In this document: positions 30,701-39,273 of the stretch, piece by piece
Layout: every line of letters starts with the position of its first letter
How positions within the stretch are numbered: position 1 is the first letter of the stretch
Source: an uncultured Solobacterium sp.
Lineage (GTDB): Bacteria; Bacillota_I; Bacilli_A; Erysipelotrichales; Erysipelotrichaceae
DNA: 39,294 nucleotides
Reading direction: 5' to 3'
NCBI GenBank assembly: GCA_900546285.1
Contig: URCJ01000012.1
Location: 1-39,294, forward strand
Position numbers and translations under genes: made by a program
Notes under the pieces: model-generated
The model's database searches: none
The model's input: the letters and a program-made list of their open reading frames with translations, nothing else
Told to the model about the DNA's origin: nothing

Positions 30701-31167
30701 TGATTATCAGTTGGGATGAATATTTTATGGGACTTGCCCACTTGAGTGCTTTAAGAAGTAAGGATCCTAATACTCAAGTAGGTGCTTGTATTGTTGATGA
30801 AGACAAGAAGGTTGTATCTATTGGCTATAATGGTATGCCTAGAGGTTGTGTGGATGCTAAGATGCCTTGGTCTCGTGAAGGAGATTTTAAAAGTACAAAG
30901 TATGCTTATGTAGTGCATGCTGAATTAAATGCGATATTGAATTCACCAAGAAGTCTTAAAAATACCATCCTTTATGTTTCATTGTTTCCTTGTAATGAAT
31001 GTGCTAAGGCAATAATTCAAGCAGGCATCAAGAAAATATATTATGAATCAGATAAGTATGATGGTGCTGATAATAATGTTGTATCTAAGAAAATGTTAGA
31101 TATGGCTGGGATAGAATATGAACAACTACCTTTTGAAGTTGAGATTGATTTTAAGACTAAATATTAA
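30700..31167 (+). CDS. comEB: dCMP/cytidine deaminase-family zinc enzyme (ComEB-like)
   Basis: 155 aa. Zinc site VHAELNAIL (about 70-78, catalytic Glu) and PCNECAKAIIQ (about 98-108). MPRGCVDAKMPWSREGDF is typical of deoxycytidylate deaminases, which supply dUMP for thymidylate synthesis. GGAG lies just upstream and the start overlaps the rhomboid stop. The 3' end overlaps the convergent DUF5662 gene by eleven bases. Confidence 0.9.
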   Translation: MIISWDEYFMGLAHLSALRSKDPNTQVGACIVDEDKKVVSIGYNGMPRGCVDAKMPWSREGDFKSTKYAYVVHAELNAILNSPRSLKNTILYVSLFPCNECAKAIIQAGIKKIYYESDKYDGADNNVVSKKMLDMAGIEYEQLPFEVEIDFKTKY

Positions 31168-31735
31168 AAGTCTTTTCTTTCTTCCATTTATGATATAAGT
31201 CCTTGTAATATGCAAGGGCTTTTTCTTCGCCATTGTCTTTTAAATATTCAAGTAATATTTTATGTCTTCTACAATTTTCAGGACCCATAAAATATTGGTC
31301 CTTACCGTTCATTAAAAAGTCATAGGCACTTGAATCAGTATATTTATCTTTCTTATAAATCTTAGAGGCAGCTATCTTATCACAGGCTGCTTCCAATAAA
31401 TAATTAAGAGGCATTTCTAGGCATTTAAAAGTTAAAGGATTACTATAATAGTCCTTTTCTAACCAGAATTCAAAGTGATGTTTATTTCTTCCCTTATGAT
31501 GTAACCATCCTAGAGAATAACCCTTATCCTCTTTTTCAGCATCAATAGGTGATCGATATCCTTGATAGTATTTAACACCTGAGAAAAATTCAATAAAAGA
31601 ATATTTAGATAGGTCGTGCATTAAACCTTGTTTAATAAGACCACATTTGAAGCATAGTCTCATGACTTCTAGACGATGTTTGTTTATAGTTAGGGAATGG
31701 CCCCAAAATCTCTTCAAAAATGACATTTTTTCCAT
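31157..31735 (-). CDS. DUF5662 family protein
   Basis: 192 aa. Conserved elements visible: LKRFWGHSLTINKHRLEVMR, QGLMHDLSKYSFIEFFSGVK, and the histidine-rich LGWLHHKGRNKHHFEFW. The HD and HH clusters suggest metal binding, but the family has no established function. TATAAT lies six bases before the ATG on this strand with no ribosome-binding site, so a leaderless mRNA is likely. Divergent from nusB. Confidence 0.8.
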   Translation of the reverse strand: MEKMSFLKRFWGHSLTINKHRLEVMRLCFKCGLIKQGLMHDLSKYSFIEFFSGVKYYQGYRSPIDAEKEDKGYSLGWLHHKGRNKHHFEFWLEKDYYSNPLTFKCLEMPLNYLLEAACDKIAASKIYKKDKYTDSSAYDFLMNGKDQYFMGPENCRRHKILLEYLKDNGEEKALAYYKDLYHKWKKEKTFNI

Positions 31736-31741
31736 TTATTT

Positions 31742-31764
31742 ATTATAGAACATTGTTGTATAAT
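31742..31764. promoter_or_regulatory. Divergent -10 pair for two leaderless genes
   Basis: Minus-strand TATAAT (31747-31742) is six bases from ATG 31735; plus-strand TATAAT (31759-31764) is seven bases from ATG 31772 of nusB. The two -10 elements are 11 bases apart, so polymerases would collide. Confidence 0.55.
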
Positions 31765-31771
31765 AATGTGC

Positions 31772-32137
31772 ATGAATAGACATGAAACACGTATTAAAGT
31801 AGTAACAGCAGTGTATCAACACTTGCTTCTTAATAAAGACATGGTTGAAACTTTCATTGATAATTTTGATAATATCGATGAATATGTAGGTTCTATTGAG
31901 AATGATTTGATTGCCCATGAAGATGCATATATTGAAACTATTTCAAATAATCTAAATAAGTGGACATTTGATCGTTTATCTTTCATCGATCAAGCAATTC
32001 TTCTTGTAGGAACTAGTGAATATAATCTTAATAAAGACAATAAGAAGATTATTATTGATGAGGCTGTAAGAATTGCGAAGGAATATAGTGATGATGATTC
32101 TTACAAATATATTAATGGAGTTTTAGATAACCTATGA
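31772..32137 (+). CDS. nusB: Transcription antitermination factor NusB
   Basis: 121 aa from ATG 31772 (MNRHETRIKVVTAVYQHLLL); ATG 31766 is only one base beyond the -10 and is rejected. The C-terminus has the NusB pattern IDQAILLVGTSEYNLNKDNKKIIIDEAVRIAKEYS and YINGVLDNL (key residues F98-L121). It binds boxA RNA with NusE in rRNA antitermination. First gene of nusB-xseA-xseB-ispA-dxs-recN-deoB; overlaps xseA by four bases. Confidence 0.93.
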   Translation: MNRHETRIKVVTAVYQHLLLNKDMVETFIDNFDNIDEYVGSIENDLIAHEDAYIETISNNLNKWTFDRLSFIDQAILLVGTSEYNLNKDNKKIIIDEAVRIAKEYSDDDSYKYINGVLDNL

Positions 32138-33393
32138 AACCAATAAGTGTTACGACACTTGTTAGATATTTAAAAAACAAATTAGATAGTGATGAAGCTT
32201 TAAGGAGTGTCCAAGTAAGCGGAGAACTATCTAATTTTCGTAAGACCAGTTCTGGTCATCTTTATTTCACATTAAAAGATGAAAATAGCGCTATAAGTTG
32301 TGTGATGTTTAAGTCCAAGGCTTATAGTCTTTCTTTTGTGCCGGAAAATGGAAACAAGGTCATTTGTAGTGGTTCTATTTCTATGTTTGAGGCATCAGGT
32401 TCTTTACAACTTTATGTAAATACTTTAAAGCTTGATGGAATTGGTGATTTATATCGTCAATATGAAGAATTGAAGAATAAATTATTTAATGAAGGCTTAT
32501 TCGATGATGATCATAAAAAGGAAATACCAACTTTATATCCAAGTAAAGTAGCGGTTCTTTGTGGCAAGGATTCAGCAGCTATGTCTGATATTAAGATTCA
32601 ATTCAATAGACGCTGGCCTTTATGTGAAGTTGACTATTGTCCAGTTATTGTACAGGGTAGTGAAGGACCATCATCTATGATTAAAACCCTTAAAGATATT
32701 GATACATTGGACTATGAAATCATCGTACTGGCAAGAGGTGGTGGTTCTTTTGAGGACTTATTCTGTTTTAATGACGAAAGACTTGTTAGAACTATATATA
32801 ACTTAAATACTTTTATTATCACAGGTGTTGGTCATCAACAAGATTTTACCTTAGTAGATTTTGTCTCGGATAGAAGGGCACCTACGCCTACTGGTGCGAT
32901 TGAAATGATTACTCCTAATATTGATGATGTATTGGATTCAATTGATGATTTATCTTATAGACTTAATAAATCAATTGATTTATTAATAACTAATAATAAA
33001 GATAAACTTATTCAATTATCTAATAATAAGTATTTCAAGGATCCTAGTTTACTTGTTGATAAAGTTTCTTTATTGTTGGATTACAAAATTGAAAGATTAA
33101 AACGTTTTTCTAATAAATTAGATAATTATCAGTTACAAATCGATAAAGAGGTAGATAGAATGGGCTTATTACTTGATATTAAGCTCAACAAGAAGCATAA
33201 TGAGCTTGATAGATTAAAAGGATTGCTTAAGGCATATTCATGTGAGAATACTTTAAAAAGGGGCTATGCTCTAGTTTATAAAGATAATAAACTAATAAAC
33301 AAAGATATTGATAACAATGATAAACTAGTGATAGAGACATATGATCAAATAATTGATACAAGAGTAGAGAAAGTGAGTAAGAAAAATGGCTAA
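32134..33393 (+). CDS. xseA: Exodeoxyribonuclease VII large subunit
   Basis: 419 aa. The N-terminal OB fold (about 1-100) has VSGELSNFRKTSSGHLYFTL and the KDENSAISCVMFK segment. The catalytic domain carries LARGGGSFEDLFCFNDERL, ITGVGHQQDFTLVDFVSDRRA and PTPTGAIE. A coiled-coil region follows (about 265-370), then the C-terminal ENTLKRGYALV. Forms the ssDNA exonuclease with XseB, encoded next with an eight-base overlap. Confidence 0.95.
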   Translation: MKPISVTTLVRYLKNKLDSDEALRSVQVSGELSNFRKTSSGHLYFTLKDENSAISCVMFKSKAYSLSFVPENGNKVICSGSISMFEASGSLQLYVNTLKLDGIGDLYRQYEELKNKLFNEGLFDDDHKKEIPTLYPSKVAVLCGKDSAAMSDIKIQFNRRWPLCEVDYCPVIVQGSEGPSSMIKTLKDIDTLDYEIIVLARGGGSFEDLFCFNDERLVRTIYNLNTFIITGVGHQQDFTLVDFVSDRRAPTPTGAIEMITPNIDDVLDSIDDLSYRLNKSIDLLITNNKDKLIQLSNNKYFKDPSLLVDKVSLLLDYKIERLKRFSNKLDNYQLQIDKEVDRMGLLLDIKLNKKHNELDRLKGLLKAYSCENTLKRGYALVYKDNKLINKDIDNNDKLVIETYDQIIDTRVEKVSKKNG

Positions 33394-33574
33394 GCTTAAA
33401 TTTGAAGATAAGATGAAAAGACTTCAAGAGATAGTTGATCTTTTAGATTCTTCTGACATTGAATTAGATAAGTCTATTTCTTTATATAAAGAAGGGCTTG
33501 AATTATCTAAGGAGCTTAAGGAACAATTGAGTGCTTATGAGGAAAAGATAGAGGAACTTAAAAAAGATGAATAA
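33386..33574 (+). CDS. xseB: Exodeoxyribonuclease VII small subunit
   Basis: 62 aa, helical, with the family pattern KFEDKMKRLQEIVDLLDSSD and ELDKSISLYKEGLELSKEL. Overlaps xseA and ispA by eight bases each, ensuring coupled translation. Confidence 0.95.
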   Translation: MAKLKFEDKMKRLQEIVDLLDSSDIELDKSISLYKEGLELSKELKEQLSAYEEKIEELKKDE

Positions 33575-34394
33575 TTTTGAAGAATATTTAAGTAATAGTT
33601 TAGATTGTTATAAGGATAATGTGATTAAAGAGGCGATGGTTTATTGTCTTGAAGGTGGTAAGCGTTTTAGACCCAATATCATGTTTTCAATTGTAAAGGG
33701 GTTTGGACTTGATGAGAGTGTTGCCTATGGGGCTGCTTGTGCTCTTGAATATATTCAAACTTATTCTTTGATTCATGATGATTTACCAGGTATGGATAAT
33801 GATGACTATCGTCGTGGTAAGTTGTCTTGCCATAAGAAATTTGGTGAGGATATTGCGATTTTAACTGGTGATGCATTATTGAATCATGCTTTCTCGAAGA
33901 TTTGTGAAGCTGATTATAGAAGTGATATTAAAGTTAATCTAATTGATGCTCTTGCTAAGTATGCAGGACTATTTGGGATGATCTATGGTCAATTGTTGGA
34001 TGTAGAGAGTGAAAGTAGCGATAATAAGTCAAAAGAATTATTGTTTAAGATTCATGATAATAAGACAAGTGGCTTATTTAAGTATGCATGTATTGCGGCT
34101 ATGTATTTGGGTGGTGCTACAAACTTAGAATATTTTGAAACATTAGGTTCAAAGTTAGGTATCATCTTTCAGCATCAAGATGATTTGTTCGATATTATCA
34201 AGTCAGAAGAAGAGACTGGTAAGTCTAATTCTGATTTAAGAAATGATAAGTTGACTGCTTTATCTTATATGTCAGTTGATGAATTAAAGGAATATATTGA
34301 TTATCTATTTAAGGATATCTATGATTATCTATCATGTGCAAATTTTGATACTAAGTATATAATAGAGATAATAGATAGAATGAAAAATCGATAG
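33567..34394 (+). CDS. ispA: Polyprenyl (farnesyl/geranyl) diphosphate synthase
   Basis: 275 aa. Trans-prenyltransferase with the first Asp-rich motif HDDLPGMDNDD (about 71-81) and the second HQDDLFDI (about 206-213); GGKRFRPN and GDALLNHAF are also present. It condenses IPP with DMAPP and GPP made downstream of Dxs, encoded next. Slightly shorter than typical (about 290) but complete. xseB-ispA-dxs is a standard order. Confidence 0.93.
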   Translation: MNNFEEYLSNSLDCYKDNVIKEAMVYCLEGGKRFRPNIMFSIVKGFGLDESVAYGAACALEYIQTYSLIHDDLPGMDNDDYRRGKLSCHKKFGEDIAILTGDALLNHAFSKICEADYRSDIKVNLIDALAKYAGLFGMIYGQLLDVESESSDNKSKELLFKIHDNKTSGLFKYACIAAMYLGGATNLEYFETLGSKLGIIFQHQDDLFDIIKSEEETGKSNSDLRNDKLTALSYMSVDELKEYIDYLFKDIYDYLSCANFDTKYIIEIIDRMKNR

Positions 34395-34395
34395 T

Positions 34396-36252
34396 ATGGA
34401 TATTAAGGAAATTAAAAATTCTGAATTTGTAAAAACTTTAAATACAAATCAATTAAATGAACTTGCAAGTGACATAAGAACTTTTTTGTTGGATTCAGTT
34501 TCTAAAACAGGAGGCCATCTTTCTAGTAATCTTGGAGTTGTAGAACTTACAATCGCCATGCATTATGTCTTTGATTGTGAAAAAGATAAGTTCTTATTCG
34601 ATGTTGGTCACCAATCTTATATACATAAGATTTTAACTGGCAGGGCTAAGGACTTTGATACTTTAAGACAATTTGGTGGTTTAGCAGGTTTTCAAAGAAG
34701 AAATGAATCTAAATATGATTGCTTTGAGGCTGGACATTCAAGTACCGCTCTTTCAACTGCCTTGGGTATGGCAATCGCAAGGGATATTAAACATGAAGAT
34801 TTTTGTGTGGTTCCTGTGGTTGGTGATGCTGCATTACAATCTGGTTTATCACTTGAAGCTTTAAATCAAATAGGTGATTTAAAGTCTAAGGTAATTATTG
34901 TCTTTAATGATAATAATATGTCTATTTCTAAGAATGTTGGCGCTTTAAGTAAGGCTTTTTCAAATCTTAGAAGTAATCAAGAATATATACAGGTAAAGGA
35001 TGATGTTAAGTCGTTCTTGAATACTAAGAAGAATGGCAATGTCTTTATTGAGGTTATTAAAAATATCAAAGAATCTATTAAGGATAAGGTTATTGATTCT
35101 GGTATTTTTGAAGGCTTTAATATTGATTATATTGGTCCTGTTGATGGCCATAATATTAAAGATTTAATCAATGTTTTCGAGGCTGCTAAGAAAAAGGATG
35201 GACCAATCGTTATTCATGTAGTTACTAAAAAGGGTAAGGGTTATAAACCTGCTGAAGAAGATAAGAATGGTAAGTGGCATGGCGTTGGTAAGTTTGATGT
35301 AAAGACTGGTGAGATGTTGTCTTCTATTCCTGAAAATTATAAGACTTATTCACAAATTGTTGCCGATAAAGTATTAAAGATTATGGATAAGGATGATAGA
35401 GTTACAGCTATTACACCTGCGATGATTTCGGGTTCTTGTATGAATAATATGTTTGCGAAGTATCCAAAGAGATGTTTCGATGTAGGTATAGCCGAAGACC
35501 ATGCGATTACTTTTGCGTGTGGTATGGCACTTGAGGGTTTAAGACCTTTTGTGTCTGTTTATTCTAGTTTCTTACAAAGAGCCTATGATCAACTTAATCA
35601 TGATGTCTGTAGAATGAACTTGCCTGTGGTGATAGGAGTGGATAGATGTTCGATTATTGGTGAAGATGGCGATTCTCATCAGGGCGTTTTTGATATCTCA
35701 TATATGAATTCTTTACCTAATATGGTTATTGCGGAAGGTAAGAATAGCAGCCAGATAGAAGCTCTTCTTGATTTAGCCTTTAGTCAAACTAGTCCTTTTG
35801 CGATTAGATATCCTAGGGGTTCTATTGAATATAATTGTGACTGTAAATGCGATGTTGCCCTAGGAAAATGGGAATTTGTCGTCAATAATATAGATAGTAA
35901 GGTGAGTATCATTACTTATGGTAATGATGTTTGTAAGATTGAGAAGGATATTAATGATAATCATCTTCCTTATAATCTTATTAATGCCTTATTTATCAAG
36001 CCCATTGATGAAGAATTGTTAGTGAGCATTGGCAAACTTAATAAACCGATTGTGGTGTATACTAATGATATTATTAAGGGTGGTTTGGGTGATTCTATCT
36101 TAGAATGTTTAAATAAGAATCATATAAATGCGCCAGTTTACATCTTGGGTGTTGATGATATTTATGTTAAGCATGGTAGTGTATTGAAAGTTAAGGAAAG
36201 TTTAGGATTAGATCTAAATAGTTTGTATCGTTTTATTGAAAATATATGTTAA
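34396..36252 (+). CDS. dxs: 1-deoxy-D-xylulose-5-phosphate synthase
   Basis: 618 aa thiamine-diphosphate enzyme for the first step of the MEP isoprenoid pathway. Visible: SSNLGVVELTIAMH, DVGHQSYIHKILTGR, and the ThDP motif, which reads GDAALQSG rather than the usual GDG followed by NDNNMSIS, with an intact 30-residue spacing. The catalytic glutamate region is DVGIAEDHAITFACGMA, and GEDGDSHQGVFDISYMNSLP follows. It begins one base after ispA and overlaps recN by seven bases. No ribosome-binding site is evident, suggesting coupling. Confidence 0.95.
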   Translation: MDIKEIKNSEFVKTLNTNQLNELASDIRTFLLDSVSKTGGHLSSNLGVVELTIAMHYVFDCEKDKFLFDVGHQSYIHKILTGRAKDFDTLRQFGGLAGFQRRNESKYDCFEAGHSSTALSTALGMAIARDIKHEDFCVVPVVGDAALQSGLSLEALNQIGDLKSKVIIVFNDNNMSISKNVGALSKAFSNLRSNQEYIQVKDDVKSFLNTKKNGNVFIEVIKNIKESIKDKVIDSGIFEGFNIDYIGPVDGHNIKDLINVFEAAKKKDGPIVIHVVTKKGKGYKPAEEDKNGKWHGVGKFDVKTGEMLSSIPENYKTYSQIVADKVLKIMDKDDRVTAITPAMISGSCMNNMFAKYPKRCFDVGIAEDHAITFACGMALEGLRPFVSVYSSFLQRAYDQLNHDVCRMNLPVVIGVDRCSIIGEDGDSHQGVFDISYMNSLPNMVIAEGKNSSQIEALLDLAFSQTSPFAIRYPRGSIEYNCDCKCDVALGKWEFVVNNIDSKVSIITYGNDVCKIEKDINDNHLPYNLINALFIKPIDEELLVSIGKLNKPIVVYTNDIIKGGLGDSILECLNKNHINAPVYILGVDDIYVKHGSVLKVKESLGLDLNSLYRFIENIC

Positions 36253-37898
36253 GAAGTCTTAGGATTAAGAATTTTGCGATTATTGATGATGTTTCAATTG
36301 AATTTGAAAAAGGTTTTAATGTCTTCACTGGCGAAACTGGTGCTGGTAAATCAATTATAGTTAACGCATTATCTTATTTATTTAAGGGACGTAGTGATTC
36401 ATCTTTGGTCAGAAATGGTTTTGATAAGGCTATTATTGAAGGCGTTTTTGAACTTGATGATGAGAATATTAAGAATAAATTAAATGACCAGGATATTGAT
36501 TATGATGGTCTTTTAATTGTCAAAAGAGTTATTGGTAAGGATAATCGTAATTCAATTAAGGTTAATGAATCTTCGGTTACATTAAATTTCTTACAAGATT
36601 TATTAAGTTCTTATGTTGATATTCATTCACAAAGGGATTCTCAATTATTGTTTGAAAAGAAGAATCAAGGACTTGTTTTTGATAAGTATTGTGGTCTTTC
36701 TTTTGATGAGTATAAAGAAGCTTATAATGCTTATTTAAAGGTATTAGCTGAATATGATGACTTACTCAATAATACTTATAATGAAAGAGATATTGAGTTC
36801 TTTAAGTATGATTTAGAGGAACTAGAGAAGGCTGATTTAAGGCTTGATGAGGTAGAAGAACTAGAAGAGCTTGAGAAGAAACTTAAGGATAAAGAAAAGT
36901 ATACTTCTCTGTTGGATAAATCATTGTCTATTTATAATGATGATGGTGGTTTGAAAGAGAACTTCTATGAATTAATTAATTGTTTAAATATAGATGATGA
37001 TTCAATCATTAATATAAAGGAACAATTAAATGATTTATATTATAGTTTAGATGAGCAGATGAATAAGCTTGACAAGCTTTATGCATCTTTTAATGATGAA
37101 GATTATAATATCGAATCTATTGAAGAACGTTTATATACTTATTCTAAGTTATCTAGAAAACATAAGACAGATACAAAAGGTTTACTAATGTTGTTAGATG
37201 ATTTAAGAGCTAAGATAGCTTCTTTTGAGGATAGAGATAGAGTTTTAGCTGAAAAGAAGAATGAACTTGATAAGGCCTATAATAAGGCATTTGAATTGGC
37301 TAAAGAAATTTCAAATATTAGAAAGAATAAGGCAAAAGATTTAAGTAAAGCTATTAAACAAGAGACAAGTGATTTGTTATTAGATAACTGTATTTTTGAG
37401 GTTAATATCACTAATAAGGACTTGGGTCCTACAGGTATTGATGATATTGAATTTTTGATTGCGATGAATAAGGGTGATACTTTAAAACCACTTAAAAATG
37501 TTGCCTCGGGTGGTGAAATGTCACGTTTATTATTAGCTTTAAAGGCAGTATTTATTAAACTTAGTAATACTGATTTATTAATACTTGATGAAATCGATAC
37601 CGGTGTTAGTGGTAAGGCTGGTATGTTGATTGGAAGAAAGATTGCGAAAATTGCGAAAAACTGTCAGGTATTATGTATTTCACACTTATCGATGGTAGCT
37701 GCTTATGCCAATAGTCACTTCTATATTTATAAAGAAGATGATGCAGATAAGACTTGTACAAGAATAAAGAAGTTGGATGAAGATGGCATTATTAGAGAGC
37801 TTGCGAATATATCAAATTCTGTAGTTGATGATAATTCATTGGCTGCTGCAAGAGACTTATATAATTTGGCTAAATCAGAAAGGAATGATTGCTTATGA
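36246..37898 (+). CDS. recN: DNA repair ATPase RecN
   Basis: 550 aa SMC-like protein. Walker A GETGAGKS (about 29-36), a long coiled coil (about 150-365, including VEELEELEKKLKDKEK), ABC signature ASGGEMSRLLLALK, Walker B LLILDEIDTGVSG, and CISHLSMVAAYA with the switch His. It follows dxs directly; tlyA and argR, which usually separate them in Firmicutes, are missing. Overlaps deoB by four bases. Confidence 0.95.
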   Translation: MLRSLRIKNFAIIDDVSIEFEKGFNVFTGETGAGKSIIVNALSYLFKGRSDSSLVRNGFDKAIIEGVFELDDENIKNKLNDQDIDYDGLLIVKRVIGKDNRNSIKVNESSVTLNFLQDLLSSYVDIHSQRDSQLLFEKKNQGLVFDKYCGLSFDEYKEAYNAYLKVLAEYDDLLNNTYNERDIEFFKYDLEELEKADLRLDEVEELEELEKKLKDKEKYTSLLDKSLSIYNDDGGLKENFYELINCLNIDDDSIINIKEQLNDLYYSLDEQMNKLDKLYASFNDEDYNIESIEERLYTYSKLSRKHKTDTKGLLMLLDDLRAKIASFEDRDRVLAEKKNELDKAYNKAFELAKEISNIRKNKAKDLSKAIKQETSDLLLDNCIFEVNITNKDLGPTGIDDIEFLIAMNKGDTLKPLKNVASGGEMSRLLLALKAVFIKLSNTDLLILDEIDTGVSGKAGMLIGRKIAKIAKNCQVLCISHLSMVAAYANSHFYIYKEDDADKTCTRIKKLDEDGIIRELANISNSVVDDNSLAAARDLYNLAKSERNDCL

Positions 37899-39076
37899 AA
37901 AGAACGTTTGTAGTAGTAATAGACTCTTTGGGAGTTGGATATGAAGAAAAGAGCAAGGATTATGGTGATGAGGGTGCTAATACTCTGGCTCATATTTTTG
38001 AGGCAACTGAAGGTAAATATAAGATTCCTAATCTTCAAAAGATGGGTTTATGTAATTTAGTCGATGTTAAGGGTAATCCTAAAATTGATAATCCAAGTGC
38101 GTATTATGGAAAGTTAAAAGAGTCTTCTGTTGGCAAGGATACCATGACAGGACATTGGGAAATTATGGGTGTTTTAACTACTAAACCTGCTGTTACTTTT
38201 ACCGATACTGGTTTCCCAAAGGATTTAGTTGATGAACTAGAAAGACTTACAGGTCATAAGTACATGGGCAATTATGCCGCTTCTGGTACTGAGATTATCA
38301 AGGATTTAGGTGAAAGACAATTGGAAACTAAAGAGATGATTCTTTATACTTCTGCTGATTCTGTTTTACAGATTGCAGCCAATGAAGAATTATATGGTTT
38401 GGATGAGATCTATAGAGTATGTCAAATCGCAAGAGATATGTGTTCTTCTAAGCCTGAATGGATGGTTGGTAGAATTATCGCTAGACCATTTGTTGGAAAA
38501 ACTGCAGATACTTTTGAAAGAACCAGCAATCGTCATGATTATGCCTTAAGTCCAAGTGATGTAACTGTTCTTGATGAAATGAAGGAAAATGGCTTTGATG
38601 TCATTTCTATTGGTAAGATTAACGATATCTTTAATACTATGGGTATTACAAGAACTATTAAGTCTTCTTCTTCTGTTGAAGGTATGAAACAAACTATTGA
38701 AGTTGCTAAGGAAGACTTTAATGGCATTTGTTTCACTAATTTAGTTGACTTTGATGCGAAGTGGGGTCATCGTAGAAATCCAGAAGGTTATGCTAAGGAA
38801 CTTGTTGCTTTTGATGAATTATTACCTGAATTGTTAGCTAATTTAAAAGATGATGATGTCTTATATATTACGGCAGATCATGGTAATGATCCAACTTGGA
38901 AGGGTAGTGATCATACAAGGGAGATGATTCCAGTTCTTATTTATTCTAAGAGCTTTAAGGAACCTAAGGATTTAGGTACTAGAGAATCGTTTGCCTGCAT
39001 TGGTGCAACTATTGCGGATGATTATGGTGTAGCTAAGCCTAAGATTGGTTCATCTTTAATTGATGAATTAAAATAA
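37895..39076 (+). CDS. deoB: Phosphopentomutase
   Basis: 393 aa from ATG 37895 (MKRTFVVVIDSLGVGYEEKS), with AGGAATG upstream and an ATGA overlap with recN; TTG 37889 is a less likely start. Alkaline-phosphatase-superfamily enzyme interconverting (deoxy)ribose 1- and 5-phosphate. Motifs: DEGANTLAHI, the phosphorylated Thr in KDTMTGHWE, FTNLVDFDAKWGHRRNPEGY and ITADHGNDPTWKGSDHTRE. Confidence 0.96.
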   Translation: MKRTFVVVIDSLGVGYEEKSKDYGDEGANTLAHIFEATEGKYKIPNLQKMGLCNLVDVKGNPKIDNPSAYYGKLKESSVGKDTMTGHWEIMGVLTTKPAVTFTDTGFPKDLVDELERLTGHKYMGNYAASGTEIIKDLGERQLETKEMILYTSADSVLQIAANEELYGLDEIYRVCQIARDMCSSKPEWMVGRIIARPFVGKTADTFERTSNRHDYALSPSDVTVLDEMKENGFDVISIGKINDIFNTMGITRTIKSSSSVEGMKQTIEVAKEDFNGICFTNLVDFDAKWGHRRNPEGYAKELVAFDELLPELLANLKDDDVLYITADHGNDPTWKGSDHTREMIPVLIYSKSFKEPKDLGTRESFACIGATIADDYGVAKPKIGSSLIDELK

Positions 39077-39084
39077 ATTTGTAA

Positions 39085-39093
39085 TGTTATAAT
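39085..39093 (+). promoter_or_regulatory. Extended -10 promoter of a small RNA
   Basis: TGTTATAAT is an extended -10 (TGn plus perfect TATAAT, 39088-39093), nine bases after the deoB stop. Expected start near 39100. No gene with a ribosome-binding site follows on this strand within the window. Confidence 0.6.
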
Positions 39094-39099
39094 ATAGAC

Positions 39100-39192
39100 G
39101 TAAATAAAGAAGCAACCGCGTAAAGGTTATTTCTGGATTTTATATTTTGGTTAAAAAATAACCCTCAATTTCCAGTTCTAGGGTTATTTTTT
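39100..39192 (+). ncRNA. Candidate antitoxin RNA convergent to the holin-like toxin gene
   Basis: About 93 bases from the predicted start to a strong terminator. It has no ORF with a start site. Its 3' part is complementary to the end of the 29-codon toxin gene on the other strand (39184-39192) and to the shared terminator hairpin, the layout of RatA against TxpA in Bacillus. GGTTATTT (39125-39132) can also pair with AAATAACC (39156-39163) in the left arm of the terminator, so a refolding switch is possible. It could instead be an attenuated leader of a gene beyond the window. Confidence 0.45.
39153..39192. terminator. Bidirectional terminator
   Basis: Perfect 13-bp stem AAAAAATAACCCT (39153-39165) / AGGGTTATTTTTT (39180-39192) with a 14-base loop. 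It gives a T run on both strands, so it can end the small RNA (and deoB) and the convergent toxin gene. The toxin stop codon is inside the stem. Confidence 0.85.
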
Positions 39193-39273
39193 AATGCCGT
39201 TATTTAATTTTATTAAGTCTATTATCACAGTCAAAGCTGTTAAAATAATCATAATTATTTCATAACTATTCAT
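39184..39273 (-). CDS. Holin-like type I toxin peptide (TxpA/Hol-Tox type)
   Basis: 29 aa from the ATG at 39273: MNSYEIIMIILTALTVII followed by DLIKLNNGIKK. GGGAG lies eight bases upstream. An in-frame ATG at 39288 would add five residues but places this site inside the gene. One membrane helix (residues about 5-20) followed by a basic tail matches the putative holin-like toxins of Firmicutes in length, in the S-Y-E start and in charge layout. The convergent RNA on the other strand completes a type I toxin-antitoxin arrangement. The toxin promoter would lie partly beyond the window edge. Confidence 0.55.
   Translation of the reverse strand: MNSYEIIMIILTALTVIIDLIKLNNGIKK

Noticed and set aside
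31736..31918. Minus-strand frame opposite nusB
   Set aside because: It lies wholly over the nusB start and the divergent promoters, with no recognisable product.
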